Shown here one piece after another: positions 10,403 through 23,157 of a DNA stretch of 64,000 nucleotides. The notes beneath the pieces are model-generated. The model did no database searches and had not been told where the DNA came from. It worked only from the letters and a program-made list of their open reading frames with translations. The first letter of the stretch is position 1. The number at the start of each line of letters is the position of its first letter. Location: positions 514,878 through 578,877 of the forward strand of contig MU130358.1 in NCBI GenBank assembly GCA_015039465.1. The letters run 5' to 3'. The stretch is from Phlegmacium glaucopus (lineage: Eukaryota; Basidiomycota; Agaricomycetes; Agaricales; Cortinariaceae). The translations under genes were made by a program, and so were the position numbers.

Positions 10403-12160
10403 AAAGCACAGGTATTACTTTGGTGCCTTCTTCGCTGACGCTTTAAAGTCGTCTATGGGATAAAGGCACCGTAGGCCCATAACCTGTTGGTGGGCTGCGT
10501 TACTTTATCCCTTATTGACTATGGAATGCGCTACTCTATCCGCTTTTCCATTTGGCATCCTCTTCCTCTATATGCTTTCCTTACTTCTGTCTAGCTTTTC
10601 TTTTAAAAACAATCCATTTGAAACTTTTGTTGGAGGAAGTCTCGATCGGGCGATTTTTGAAAACGCTATGCATTGGTTCTTGAGACGGATGGTCGTTTGG
10701 GTAGCACTTATATACCTCGGGTGTAGAGTAAATTAATGTAAATCTGGAAGAAATCTAAAGACTAATATACATAGATGATGAATAATGGAAAGTAAATGCA
10801 ACGGCAGTGGGGACTCCATGAGCTAGGGTGGCAGCAGCGCGGGATGCGTAGACTTGCAACTGCCACTATCACTATCACACCCAATCATTGGTATACTGTT
10901 GTTCACGTAACTGTTTCGCCCGATCCCTCAACTTCCATCGCAGTATCTTTCCGCTAGGATTCTTTGGTATACTTTCAGTGAACACAACTCTTCCATTTAG
11001 CCTCTCGTGCTGTTCCTTGTGGTCGGACACATGCTATAATCCCTCATATATATCAGCAACGCCACTTTCTGGTTCAAAGTTAGAATGCTGACCTTGTCAA
11101 TGGATGCCTTAATCTTATCAGCATTTTTGGGTTTGGAGTTGGCTTTATCCAGCACCTTGTCTTTGAGAACTACAAATGCGAGGGGTATCTCGCCGCCATG
11201 GTTATTAGGTACGCCGACAACACACGTGTCCTCTACATCTGGATGAATTAAAAGATGGCCCTCCAATTTTGAGGGTGAGACTCGAAAGTCTCCGTCTTTG
11301 ATGATATCCTGGCCGCCCTTCAGTGATGGCATCTACGACGTGGAAAAGGAACAGACCTGGAGCCTGTCGATCATGAAGACATCGCCCTCGTTGTTGATTT
11401 CGACTAAGTCACCGGTGTGAACCCATCTGCAGGTACTGGGGGGGTCATTCTCGTCACTTTCTTCAAAAAAGGTATTCTGAGGGCTGTGCGAAAGATGAGA
11501 CAAAATAGAATAGCAAGTCGGCGTCATGCTCACGCTTCGGCCATGTATCGTAATGCCACCTGCGGACCGGTGACAACAAGCTCGCCCTGCTGCCCAGCTG
11601 TCGCCAAGCTCCCATCCTCTTTGACTACACGCGCAACAACGCCAGGGAGTAGCTGCCCTACACTCCTGGCACTCTCATCGGTGATGGCGGTCATGGTAAC
11701 CGCCGTTGCAGTTTCCGTCATTCCTGAGTGATGATAAGCATGTGCGTTGATAACCTTGACAATTCTGAAGTAACTTACCATAACCCTGCGCGATCGACAC
11801 GCCGGGCAGGATTTTGGTTAATTGTTGTGTGACCTCTGGTGATAGCGGTGCCGCTGCACAAAGGATGTGGCGAACGTGTGAAAGTTTGCGCACTAGCGCG
11901 CGATTCTGATTTTTGCAAAGCAGGATGACTTGCGGAGGGACAAGGCTATGCAAGTATCAGATTACCGTATTCAATCTGCGCTACAAACAAAGAGTACATA
12001 CAGTAAATGTGTGGCACTATGACGCTTGATGCTCTTGAGAAGTTCGCCAAAGTCAAATGTTGGCACTACGATAACAGAGAGCTATCGAATATACAATTAG
12101 AATCTGGCAAGCTAGCGACGGTGGATGGCCATGATAACATACCCCAGAAAATAAGAGCCA
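10403..12160 (-). repeat. Block duplicated at 19624-21268 and 23158-23280
   Basis: The 3' half of the ligase gene and its downstream sequence are repeated, with point differences and small indels, at 19624-21268; the match then resumes at 23158-23280 after an intervening 1.9-kb element. This alignment supplies the empty sites for three insertions described here. Confidence 0.85.
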
Positions 12161-13414
12161 ATGGAGCTAGTGGATCAATGTAACCAAAAATGTAAGTGAA
12201 ACAAATGAAAAGCATACATTGACAATTAGGCCGTAGGTATCTTGCCCAAGATTCATTAGTATTATGAAGAAGTGAGGCTGACTAAACTTACGATAAAATG
12301 GAAGGACTGAACACGCATTTAATAAATACAAGCAGAGACGGACAAAGATGGAGACAGAGCTTACCGCCAGTGGCAACATCGCCTGGCCTCCACCTGCACG
12401 CATCCCCGGCTGTGTTTACGTTGTTGAACGCAGACATTTGAATCACGTTGGTGATAACTGAGTAATGGGATATTGCAACGGCCCTCGGCTGTCCGGACGT
12501 GCCACTGGTGAGGCTCAAGATTGCAACTTTGGTCTTGCCTTCTCCAGGACCAAGCCGTTTCTCAACGAACAGAGCATGTTTTGTCAATCCCTCAGCCACG
12601 AGATCATCTAGTAGAAGAAGATTTCCCGACGGCTGCTTCGGTGTGTCAAGAAGAATGACAGGGAGACCAGCGCGATCGGCAGCATTACGGGCGGTCAAAA
12701 CTCCCTCCGAGTGGCTTATGATAAGAGTAGCAGCCGTTGCGTTGAGCTGACAGTGGAGTTCATCAGCCGTATACTTCGGACTCACGGTTCTAGAGAACCA
12801 CAACACTCAAACAGGCGGAAGAAGATGATGTGGAAATACACACAATGCGATTGCTCCCAGCCGGTGGATGGCCCAAAGCGCTACAGGGTAATCTGGTATC
12901 CGATTATAAGCTGTCGACATTGACAAAAGCTTGACGGAAAAGACGTACCAACGTGATTGTTTCCGAAAATACAGACTATAAAACTCAAGTATGAGGACGG
13001 CAACATTCCTTTGGTTGAACAAGCCTGCCAGTGAGAGGGCAACTCACCAACGTCATTTTCCTCTGTCATTGTGATATCATTAATAGGCAATCGTAAATGT
13101 CATTTGTGAAACGCACTGATACTCCATTTGAGAAATAAGGCATTCGCTAGGCCAAAGATGCGCGCTTGGAGCTGTGAAAGGTCGGGGTGAATATCCTTCG
13201 AACAATTTTCCTTCCTCACCTCTTCGAAATAAATTTTTCGGCCAGTCGCATCCTCAATTAGCCACGGGTTGCCTTGCTTTCGCAAGGGCTTATTCGGATG
13301 CTGAGAGTCGAGGAGAAATTGCGGGATGGTAAGGTTGTCAGGACTATAAGGGCACGACCCGTGAGGTGAGCGGAACTTGGTCATCTGGGTTGTTGAAAGT
13401 GGTCTAAGGTGCAA
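10875..13414 (-). CDS. 4-coumarate-CoA-ligase-like AMP-dependent synthetase
   Basis: Minus-strand gene of about ten exons, stop at 10875-10877. The N-terminus reads 'MTKFRSPHGSCPY' (in-frame ATGs at 13414 and ten codons later; the second is likely). Adenylate-forming hallmarks are in order: 'LTSGTSGQPRAVAISH' (P-loop A3 motif, Lys replaced by Arg), short exons 'VLPFY' and 'TYGLIVN', 'PTFDFGELLKSI', 'APLSPEVTQQL', 'GYGMTETATAV', 'STCRWVHTGDLVEI', 'DRLQ-DIIKDGDFRVSPSKLEG' and the C-terminal 'IPKNPSGKILRWKLRDRAK' with the catalytic Lys. All exons join in frame by eye, so the gene looks functional. It should activate a carboxylic acid with ATP and CoA; the substrate cannot be read from sequence. 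The C-terminus 'NDWV' is not a peroxisomal signal. A broken paralogue lies at 20094-23280. Confidence 0.8.
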
Positions 13415-14085
13415 AATGCAGGAGTGTCTTAATTTATTGTCAATAATTGGGGCGTTTATTGCCGAACATGGCTTTAAAACATGCGGCTGCCCTCAATCCT
13501 GGACATAATTAAAGGGCTAGCGCTAAAGTGCCCATCATTGTGGCTGTTGATTACATAACATTACGTGAGTATGGCACTCACTGACACGTCCGCACTGACA
13601 TTCACCGCTATCATGCATACCTGCGCCTCAAGGCCAGGCTATGCCCGTCATGACGCAAAGCGGAAGACATGAACAAATCAAAAAGTGATATGCATCATCT
13701 TGCATCATGGCTGAGGTGCATGCATTCTAGGCGTGGGGTCAGGTTATACCTCGTACTCGTCTGAATTTGCTCTTGGAGCGCCATGCAGCAAGGGGCAGGA
13801 CCGAACAAATTAAAAAGTGATCGAATGAAATGCACGCTGCATGGCTGAGGTGCATTCTAGGCGTGTAGTGCGTGAGTGTTTGGTGTTGGTGTTTGACGTA
13901 TTGCTGATATCGCTGATATCTGTCGGTGATTTATATTCGAATCATTCCATTAGATCAACCCCATTAAACATCGACCACACCTTTCTACTCTAAAGCCTCG
14001 CACCCTCAACGATACCGCTCTGATTCAATTTCTAAGTGCAATCGTTACATCTGGGCTTCCTTATTGATCGATTAAAGCATCCATC
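13415..14085. other. Intergenic between ligase and GTPase genes
   Basis: Divergent intergenic region. It contains an imperfect tandem duplication (about 13660-13740 and 13795-13867) sharing 'gaacaaat(c/t)aaaaagtgat' and 'atggctgaggtgcat...ttctaggcgtg'. The stretch just before 14086 is CT-rich. No gene seen. Confidence 0.5.
13660..13867 (+). repeat. Imperfect tandem duplication, about 130-bp period
   Basis: Two arms share 'gaacaaat.aaaaagtgat', 'gcatggctgaggtgca' and 'attctaggcgtg', separated by unique sequence. Confidence 0.6.
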
Positions 14086-15337
14086 ATGGTTCAAGGAGAC
14101 AGAAATTTCCTAATCGCTGGTGGTATTTTCAATAATTTTCTCACTGGCGATACTGGCACGCACTCTGGAGTTTCTGTGAGCTGCCGAATCTTTCATCACT
14201 TTATAGAGTGTTCTGTTGACGACAACATCACCAGAAGGCGGAGCCCAAGAAGGCGAATCTCAAGAAGGGAAAATGGCAGAAGAAAGTGCTTAAAATGGGA
14301 GATGTGATCTTTAAACATGCACAAGAAACCGATATCGTGATTCCGTACGTTTTTTCCTTGATATACCTTCCAATCATTTTGTCAATGTCGTTAATTTTTG
14401 CCTCTTTCAGAATCATAGGTCCCGCGGGAACTGGCAAAAGCACGGTATGGATCTCTCGAAAAAACATTTTCCCTGAGTATTTATGTCGCACGTAGCTCAT
14501 CAACCATCTGTTGGGGAGAAATGATGCAGCGGTTGGTCACCACTTTACGTCCGGAACTGCGCAAATCCAGCATTTTATCGTCGATATCCCATCCAATTTT
14601 TATTCCCTTCAGGGTCGCCGTTTGATCCTGGTCGATACCCCAGGCTTTGATGACATCCACATAACCGACGAAGAAATCCTTAGACGCATCGGCGCTTGGC
14701 TGGCACATTCGTGAGTCGGACTCGATTTTTTCATGCGTGTCGTAACTCAATTTTTTCAAGCTATGCCAACAACATGACAATCGGTGGTATCGTTTACCTT
14801 CAAGATATCTCGCAGTCACGCCTACCTCCTTCGAGCAAGCGAAATGTGGAAATATTCCGACGTCTATGCGGAAGCGATGCGCTTTCATCTGTCATTATCG
14901 CCACTGGAAAATGGGATTTATTAAAAGATGAAAACGAGGGTCTCGTCCGAGAGAAGCAGTTACAGGAGACTTTGTGGACCGAAGTGATTTCAGCAGGAGC
15001 TTCGGTCCGTCGATTCAAAGGCACGCATGAATCTGCTTGGAAGATTATAAGCACCGTCCTGGATAAAGTCGAAAACACCAACCAAGCCAATTTTCTGACA
15101 ATCCAAAAGGAGTTAGTTGACCTTCTCCGCAAAATTCCAGAGACCGGTGCAGGTAAAGCTTTATCCCAGAAAATTCGCTCCCTTCGCACGATTCAGCGAC
15201 AAAGGGTTGAAGAGCATGAGGGGCCTGACGTTTCTGAGGACACGAAGCTCAAGAACATAAACGAGCAATTAAAAGCGCTCGAAATTCCACTTTCCAGGCG
15301 CCTCCAGATTTTTTTTGGCATCACTGTGCGTTTTTAG
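14086..15337 (+). CDS. AIG1-like / septin-like P-loop GTPase
   Basis: Plus-strand gene with at least four introns. The G domain shows G1 'IGPAGTGKST' (split by an intron right after the Thr codon), 'LINHLLGRNDAAVGHHFTSGT' with a candidate G2 Thr, G3 'ILVDTPGFDD', and a G4-like 'IIATGKWDLL' in place of NKxD. A helical, charged C-terminal part follows ('LVDLLRKIPETGAGKALSQ', 'LKNINEQLKALEIP'), ending at a stop at 15335-15337. The N-terminus is uncertain: ATG 14086 lies in a short exon, while the frame entering the G domain contains 'KMGDVIFKHAQETDIVIP', whose Met at about 14295 is an alternative start. These proteins form large families in agaricomycetes; the role is unknown, and a link to self/non-self responses is only a general analogy with AIG1/GIMAP GTPases. 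Confidence 0.75.
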
Positions 15338-16884
15338 TATCCATGTATCATTTTGTTACTAATTGTATATCAGTGACCATTCAAGACGCTGGAGTAGTCC
15401 GAATTGGCTTAGGGTAAGTAGACGACTCGTAATCGCGTCGAATTGCACTGCCTAGCACTGCTGTATGGCGTAGCGGGCTGAGCAAGCTTGTTATTACTTG
15501 TATCTGAGTAGCTAGGATGTCCCCTATCTAATCTAATCTATTTAATTATCTATCTGCTGCCAGGTTGCACTGCCACAACGCCAATGCCTTCCGTCATGTA
15601 GACTTCGATGGGCCTCAGTAGTAGCAATGGTATCCCAGCAGTATTCGCAGTTTTTATTTTATTTTTATTTAGATTTCGAACTCTACTCACGAGCGTAAGT
15701 CCTTTCTGGGCCTATACAACCCTCATTTGTCCTTGACCGTGAAATCATTTCCAGGTACCTGACGGGTTCCGTTTGAAAAGCGCAGCGTGGAAATTAGGGT
15801 TGGGATGGTCATGGCGGGGCCTTACTCAGGGATGAAGCTAAAACTTTGGACGAGCGCTCCAATAGCCAATGCGGGTCCAGTAGCCAATGCCAGGCACCAG
15901 CGGTTAAATGAGTTCTATTGGAAACAAAAAAAAAGTATGGAGAGACCCAGGCATGACGATGACATCAATCAATCGAACTTTTCTCTTCGCCATTGTCCTG
16001 GTTCCCGGCCGAGGAAACGTTGAAATTTAGTAGCTGTAGTAGTAGAGTTGAATAAATGAATTGCGATGGCGTTGGAGGGACCTTCGCCTTCGCACGGCAT
16101 AAAGGAATGCTTTGGACAAGCGCGAGGTCCTGTTAAGGTCCCTACAACCCTATAGAATCCATCCTTACTAGTTGAGGTATTAAAAACCGTCTGCGATTAA
16201 ACGAAAACGAAAAATAACATCCATGATGACGAGTTCTGCTCGCATAAACGCAGAGTTTACTTGATGAGCGCAGCAAGGAGGAGCGCCAGGTAGTAGAAAC
16301 TGTGGGCATGTTGATGGGGATGGAGATGTAGGATCTCGACAATCGCCTGCGATTAAGCCTTAGATGAGCGAAATAGATGATAAAACCCTGAAAATGCATG
16401 ATGATGATATGAATGTTGATAATCTAAACTGGGGTTTAGAAAAGCATGGTAGAAAGAGAATGTTAAGCTTCGACGTCAAGCTATTGGAGAGTAGAAACAT
16501 GCATCGCTGAATTCGAAACCAGGAAAGAGACCAGCTGCAGTCATTCTCGAAAGAAAGTAGCATTTTAAATTTGATTGTCACATAATTTAATTGGGTCGGA
16601 GCCCGAGAATGATGTTTACTTTTTGTGATGTTACCAATGATATGGATATTTCGTTAACTTTTTATTCTATTCCATTCTATCTAACAAGTCGTTGTGTCAG
16701 AAGGAACCCATTATGAAAGCGAACAGAAATACAAAGCTATTGTCCTGGAGATGACGATGATACCGAAGCACAGTGGAAACTAACCCACTCCATGTAAGTA
16801 ATTAGCTACGATAAAAGGAAAGACAGGCTTTGGAACACACCAATTGCGAAAGCTATGACATGTGAGAACAGAATGAAACTCCAT
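15338..16884. other. Intergenic, no gene recognised
   Basis: About 1.5 kb with no recognisable coding structure. It holds AT-rich 'ctaatctaatctatttaatt' runs near 15530, and two related patches around 16170-16230 and 16340-16400 sharing 'ctgcgattaa' followed by ATGATGA/TGATGA words. From about 16690 the sequence matches the segment just downstream of the other WD40-kinase copies ('attatgaaagcgaacag'), i.e. conserved 3' flank. Confidence 0.5.
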
Positions 16885-19069
16885 TCACACTAAATGAGTC
16901 AAGCGCTTCACATAACTTTCCATGTCCGGGCGTTTCGTAGCGTCCTGGTTCCATCCTTCAACCCACAAGGACCAGAGAATATCACCAACGTCATCGGGTT
17001 TATCGGGGCGTTGGTTCTGAAGAACCTGGCTTGGAACCAGAGCATCGCTATGACCTTCGAACGGATCGCTCCCTGTGAAGATTTCCTATAGGAACTTTAT
17101 TAATGATATTGTTAACAACTTGAATATGAAAATAAATACCAAGCAAGTCATAGTAACGGAGTAGACATCTGTCGCGAAAGTAGCTTTTGCTGACGAATTC
17201 TTCAATAACTCGGGGGCCATCCAGCGATATGGGACATTCACTGTCCCACTGACTATTAAAGGGCTGTTGGCGAGAATAGAATGGAGGCCAGGGTCAGCCA
17301 GGCGTGCGTTTCCGAGCTCGTCGACCAAAAAACTTGACTAGTAATATCAATTTCAGTTTTCGTCGCTAACGTTATAATTCTCGATTGAACATACCCCTCG
17401 TATATCCGAATGAACAATTCCTTCCGCTGAGGAAGAGGATATAACTGCGGACTCGGTGGGATAGGAAGAAACAAGACATAACTCACAGTGAAGGTACGCA
17501 ACGCCTCTGGCTACCCCAACGACCAATTCCATCTTGACATACTCTTCTTCCGATTTGATGTATTCACTTAAAAGACCTATTGCAAATGATCACGTTTCAG
17601 AAAGACGAATCGACTGCAAGTTCATGCATACCATTTATCATCCACGATGTGATCATTGCCGGAAATCTACCAAAGTTCATACTGACACCCAATAACGGAA
17701 GGAGATTATCGTGTGTCAATTTCGCCCACGTAGTCAGACACTTGGTGAACCGCTAGGTGAAAAGCAAGTACCGTGAATGGATATGTAAAGAGCATAAGAG
17801 TGTAAATTTACGTACGTCTTCAAAATCTTTCCTTTCTTGTGTCTTGCTGCGTGGATTGAAGCCAGGACGTAGCGCCTTGATTGCGACGACATGCTGGAAA
17901 ATACGTGGTGTGTCGAAATTCCATACACCACGGTAGATATCAAAGTAGAGGCTGACGAGAGGGCCTGGTTTCGATTTTACGACATTATTGGTGATATCAA
18001 ATTCTGCAAGTTCGGATGGGATGGGAGCTTTTCCTTTCGTCTGGTGATTATGAGGTGGCTTCTGCTGGCCCGGTAGCGCTCTCTGTGATAGCGTCTGCTG
18101 GGGTAGCTTGAGCTCGTATAAAAAGATCATGTCGTCAACGGCCACGGCAACGCGATTCCGGGGACTATCCAACGCTATGTTCATCGCCGTAGCCGGCAAC
18201 CCAGAGTTCTCGACATATACACCTTTTGCAATATCCCACACAGTGAGATAGCCTGGTCCATCATAGCCACCGCAAAATATTATGAGTGCAGTGCTGTCCG
18301 GCACAAAGATAAGGGAGGTGATGGGGCTGCATCGATCAGAGGGTAATCGCCAGGCGAGTGAGATGCTAGTCGTAACACTTGCATTCCAAAGGTGGATGTC
18401 ACCAGCGTCGTTGCCCGTCGCGATCCATTTTCTGTCCTGCGACCATGCGCACGCAGAAATCCTTGCAGAACTGACTGGGGTGAGTTTGCAATGCAACGTA
18501 GAGCTATTTCGACCAGCGTATGATCTGACCTCAAGCTGTCCATTCTCACGACCAACAATGAACGAGTCGGGTTCAAGCGGACAGTAGGCGACACTCGATG
18601 CCTTGATAGTGTACCCCCCAGTACTCCTGCGACAAGACGGGAAGCTAGATGGGTCGTATTCATAAAGACCTCCATCATCGTCTTGCGTGGTAATTGTCTC
18701 GCCGTCAGATCTGAAGACGGTGATCCTAGGTGCAGTAAAATAGGAATGACCACGTCCCCATATGTTCCACACCTCTGCTTCAGGTGAATTCCGCTTCACT
18801 GGTTGGATGCCATTCGATCCAATGATGATGCCCATGTCTGGGTCAGTTGGTGAAAACACCACAGATGACCAGTCGTCAATTGACGAGGTAAGGGCACCAG
18901 TGGCTGTTTCCCAGAACTCGACTTTACCATTACTGAAGTTTGAGATGTTCATGGCCATTGTCCCAGCTATAGTCGTTCCGCCTGATGAGAAGGAAAGAGA
19001 TGAGTGGCATGACCCAATGAACCAGCTGGGCTTTGTCTGGACGAAAACATATTTGAAAGAATTTGCCAT
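16885..19069 (-). CDS. WD40 propeller-kinase-like fusion, copy B (most intact)
   Basis: Start ATG 19067-19069 ('MANSFKYVFV'), stop TGA at 16885-16887 ('VKRLTHLV'). The first exon alone encodes about 430 residues. WD40-like blades include 'KVEFWETATG', 'CAWSQDRKWIATGNDAGDIHLWNAS', 'ITSLIFVPDSTALIIF', 'YLTVWDIAKG' and 'IALDSPRNRVAVAVDD'. A Gln/Pro linker follows ('LPQQTLSQRALPGQQ'), then a TKL-like kinase domain over several exons: degenerate Gly loop 'DIYRGVW', Lys in 'VVAIKALRPG', 'HDNLLPLLGV', 'GVARGVAYLH', catalytic loop 'IVHSDIRGSSFLV', 'NARLADPGL', 'YRWMAPELL', 'ATFATDVYSV'. The catalytic-loop Asn is Ser and DFG is DPG, so phosphotransfer is doubtful; a pseudokinase scaffold is more likely. 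No signal peptide is evident. Confidence 0.8.
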
Positions 19070-19623
19070 GGCACAAGAGGGTGACGATAATAAGGGAGGT
19101 TGCTGTGATCCAATGAAGACGATTAAACGAAGGCTCGAGTGTTTATACTGCGTTTATAACGAGCGTCTGCAGAAGGTGATTACGAGCCGATTGGTTAACT
19201 TCACGACAGAGAAGAAGTGAAATGTATAATGTTACCTATCTGGATGTCAGGACTCAAAGGACTTCGTTCGCATGAAAGACCAGGCAGCCACTGGTTACTA
19301 GTGTGATCCAATGAAGACGATTAAACACAAACTGGGGCATTATACTGTGTTTATTTATGGCATGAAGTTGGACGTTATCTGATGTCAGATGACTCTTACC
19401 GTTTTTCAATTCTTTCACACATTGCATTTCTGCTCTGAAAATATCGTTCAACTTCCAAAATTTCAACTACGTACATACTGGCTTTGATTTTCATTCAGAC
19501 TACTTGGAGTTTGGGCTCTAAATTTTGCCCTTTTATGCGACTCGGAACAGAGTTCTACTCATAAACCCTGCCATCTGACTTCCTCCTTCCTCGGCTGTAG
19601 CGGGCGACAATGATGAAAACGCA
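19070..19623 (-). repeat. Upstream block of copy B, duplicate of 1971-2516; contains transposon empty site
   Basis: Nearly identical to 1971-2516. At 19611-19640 it joins directly to the ligase-side block ('gaaaacgcaaagcacagg'), giving the uninterrupted version of the site filled by the 7.9-kb element in the other copy. Confidence 0.85.
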
Positions 19624-20093
19624 AAGCACAGGTATTACTTTGGTGCCTTCTTCGCTGACGCTTTAAAGTCGTCTTTGGGATAAAGACACCGCAGGCCCAT
19701 AACCTGTTGGTGGGCGGCGTTACTTCATCCCTTATTGACTATGGAATGCGCTACTCTATCCGCTTTTCCATTTGGCATCTTCTTCCTCTATATGCTTTCC
19801 TTACTTCTGTCTAGCTTTTATTTTAAAAGCAGTCCATTTGAAACCTTTGTTGGAGGAAGGCTCGATCAGGCCATTTTTGAAAACGCTATGCATTGGATGG
19901 TCGATTGGGTAGCACTTATATACCTCGGGTGTGGAGTAAGTAAATTAATGTAAATCTGGAAGAAATCTAAAGACTAATATACATAGGATGATGAATAATC
20001 GAAAGCAAATGCAACGGCAGTGGGGACTCCATGAGCTAGGGTAGCAGCAGCGCGGGATGCGCAGACTTGCAACTATCACTATCACTATCACTA

Positions 20094-21268
20094 TCACACC
20101 CAATCATTGGTATACTGTTGTTCACGTAACTGTTTCGTCCGATCCCCAAAGTTCCATCGCAGTATCTTTCCACTAGGATTTTTTGGTATATTTTAAGTGA
20201 ACACAACTCTTCCATTTAGCCTCTCATGCTGTTCCTTGTGGTCGGACACATGCTATAATCCCTCATATATATCAGCAACGCCACTTTCCGGTTCAAAGTT
20301 AGAATGCTGACCTTGTCAATGGATGCCTTAATCCCATCGGCATTCTTGGGTTTGGAGTTGGCTTTATCCAGCACCTTCTCTTTGAGAACTACAAATGCGA
20401 GAGGTATCTCGCCACCATGGTTATTAGGTACGCCGACAACACATGTGTCCTCTACGTCTGGATGAATTAAGAGATGGCCCTCCAATTTTGAGGGTGAGAC
20501 TCGAAAGTCTCCGTCTTTGATGATATCCTGGTCACCCTTCAGCGTTGGCAACTGCGACGTGGAAAAGGAACAGACCTGGAGCCTGTCGACCATGAAGACA
20601 TCGCCTTTGTTGTTGATTTTGACTAAGTCACCGGTGCGAACCCATCTGCAGGTGCTGGTGGGGTCATTCTCGTCACTTTCTTCAAAAAAGGTATTCTTCT
20701 ATGGGCTGTGCGAAAGATGAGACAACATATAGAATAACAAGTCGGCGTCATGCTCACGCTTCGGCCATGTATTGTAATGCCATCTGCGGACAGGTAACAA
20801 CAAGCTCGCCCTGTTCGCCAGCCGTCGCCAAGCTCCCATCCTCTTTGACTACACATGCAACGACGCCAGGTAGTAACCGCCCTACACTCCTGGGACTATC
20901 ATCGGTAATGGCAGTCATGGTAACCACCATTGCAGTTTCCGTCATTCCTGAGTGATGATAAGGATGTGCGTTGATAACCTGGACAGTTCTGAAGTAACTT
21001 ACCATAACTCTGCGTGATCGACACGCCGGGCAGGATTTTGGTTAGTTGTTGTGTGACCTCTGCTGATAACGGTGCCGCTGCACAAAGGATGGTGAACGTG
21101 TGAAAGTTTGCGCATTAGCGCGCGATTCTGAAGTTTGCAAAGCAGGATGACTTGCGGAGGGACAAGGCTATGCAAGTATCAGATTACCGTTACCCAATCT
21201 GCGTTACAGACAAAGAATACATACAGTTAATGTCTAGTATTGTGACGCTTCATGCTCTTGAGAAGCTC
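20094..21268 (-). pseudogene. 4CL-like ligase, broken paralogue, 3' part
   Basis: Collinear with the intact ligase at 10875-12050: 'MTETAMVVTMTAITDDSPRSVG', 'EGHLLIHPDVEDTCVVGVPNN', 'IPKNPSGKILRW'. It carries an in-frame TAA (20193-20195) where the intact gene has a Glu codon just before the A10 Lys motif ('FTESIPKNPSGK' becomes FT-stop-NIPKNPSGK). Its 5' side is cut by a 1.9-kb element starting at 21269, and the N-terminal adenylation half including the P-loop is absent from the window. Clearly non-functional. Confidence 0.85.
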
Positions 21269-23157
21269 CATCAGGAAAACACGAGGGTGGTCTTCAGCGT
21301 CTTCATCTCAGGGAACGGCATCTCTGAGCGCTATGTCTTTGGAAAGGACGTCTTTCGAGGCCTCTGTCTTTGGATGATAATCTTTGATATATGTCATAAG
21401 GCTTTCATGTCTTTGAGTCAAAAGGTTGGTCTTTCTTACCTCGAGGTCTTTGGTTGCGATGGCCATGTGTTCTGGCCCGGGAATAAGATCATCATGAGCT
21501 ATTTTACCACCCAATTCTGGGGAAATCCATACTGGAGTTATTGTATTGATATGTATCAATTAGAACGCATACTCGTGGGCATGGTGGTCTATATATTTAT
21601 TTACATAAAATGCCTGGAAAGCATCCAGGCTACAGTCAAATGTTAGGTGGTGAGGAATTCGTGTACTGGTCTCTGATGATGACGAGTAAAGTGCGTAAAT
21701 TATTCCTCCCCATTTACACCTTCTTTCTTTCCATTTTTATGCCTCCACAAAAAATTTTGGTCTTCAAGTTCACTTTCAAGTTGATAATAATTGTGATTCC
21801 CAATCGATGTACTATTTGGTAAATTTGCCTTGATATCCTTTACCAGTCTCCAATTTTTTTATCCATTCATTTATACCCCTCCACACTGTTGCGAGCAATA
21901 AATATGTTTGCTACCGACTCAGAGATGTGAGCTTTCAATGATGTGAGCTCTCGATGGTCAATAAGGATGGGCAAGGATCACGTGATGGACGCGACCGCGT
22001 TTTCAACAATCAACAATCACATACACAACGCAACTCACCTTCACACTCCCACCACCATATGGCTTGTCCATGCCACTCACACTCAACGTTCATTAGTACT
22101 ACCTACTCGCTGGAATGATGTGGTTCGCTCCTGTTGATATTTGGGGGCATGACTCAGAACAACTCAATATGACAGATGAACAACGCAAAACGGACACAGG
22201 CAGGGAGTACAAGTACTGCGGAAAAGAGGTTCGTTTCATTACTCTTCCTCGCATTGGCCAATGACTAAACAACAATATTCTTTCTTCCCAGCCTTTCTTC
22301 TGTGTCAAACAATGGTGCGCTGCTCATTGAGTGCTTTATCGTTACATTTTAATTTGGTTTTACGGCGATTTGGCTAACTACTTGCTTCTACTACAGGCCC
22401 TTTTCTTCTCTGAGTCCGGCCATTCCTCAAGGTGAAGATAGCATGAAATCATCGCGGTGTCCACTGTCACTACCTGTCTACACACCTCCCCTTGTCGTCA
22501 CTCTTGCTACAGAGCCGGCACTATCTTTTTCCAACACGTATGAATGGTATGTATTATAGTCTGCAGTCACGCTACAGTTAACTGGCCTTTGTACCGCAGA
22601 CACAGGAGCGAACTTGACCACATTCAGCTGCTTGATCTCGTCCGCAACTTACACATACACCGAAAGGCCTATCGTCCCCTACCACAGATTTGCTGCTTTT
22701 ACCTCGTCCACTGTCTCGTCCTATATATACCGCTTCCCTGTTCATCACTTACACCTTTCTTTCCCGCCCACCATTTCCATCTTTCACTCGTTGTCGGCCT
22801 CAACAATGAGGACATCTTCATATGCCAGTGATCTCGTTGCTAGTGATCACGAAGCATATGTAGTATTTGGGTCTCATTTGTAGTAGCTACCTCCCTACTA
22901 TATACACAGTGCTTGAATATGATTGATTTAAGAGCATCTATAGTACAATAAGCCTAATCAAAGACTTGCAAAAGATAGCATCTGAAGCCAAAGATAATCT
23001 TCGTGAAGATCTCTGCTCATCTCTCAAAGATGACAGCGTCTCTGAGAGAATATGTACCTGTCTCCCGAAAGATGTGGTGTCTCAACGTCTTTGAGGTCTT
23101 CAGATCTTTCCAAAGACCCCAAAGATGCCCAAAGACAACCCTTATGTTTTGCTGATG
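21269..23157. mobile_element. 1,889-bp CATCAG-terminus element (non-autonomous relative)
   Basis: Left end CATCAGGAAAACACGAGGGT and right end, reverse complemented, CATCAGCAAAACATAAGGGT. The intact ligase copy reads 'gagaagttcgccaaag' across the site; here it is 'gagaagctc' [element] 'tcgccaaag', so TC is duplicated. Many GTCTTT words lie in the left 200 bp and AAAGAC/AAAGAT words in the right 250 bp, i.e. inverted subterminal repeats. No transposase is present, so mobilisation in trans by a Plavaka-type enzyme is inferred. One small spliced reading frame is inside. Confidence 0.8.
22118..22559 (+). CDS. Small spliced reading frame inside the 1.9-kb element
   Basis: Three putative exons (22118-22228, 22292-22314, 22397-22559) join in frame with GT...AG introns of 63 and 82 bp to encode about 98 residues: 'MWFAPVDIWGHDSEQLNM', 'GREYKYCGKE', 'PFFCVKQW', then a Pro/Ser-rich tail ending 'SNTYEWYVL'. 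I do not recognise it. The intact frame through two introns argues for a real gene, but the short middle exon and the non-consensus donors (gttcgt, gtgcgc) weaken the case. Confidence 0.35.

Noticed and set aside
16190..16420. Cluster of ATGATGA/CTGA words suggesting C/D-box snoRNAs
   Set aside because: Box order and spacing are inconsistent and no flanking terminal stems could be drawn; too weak to report as RNA genes.
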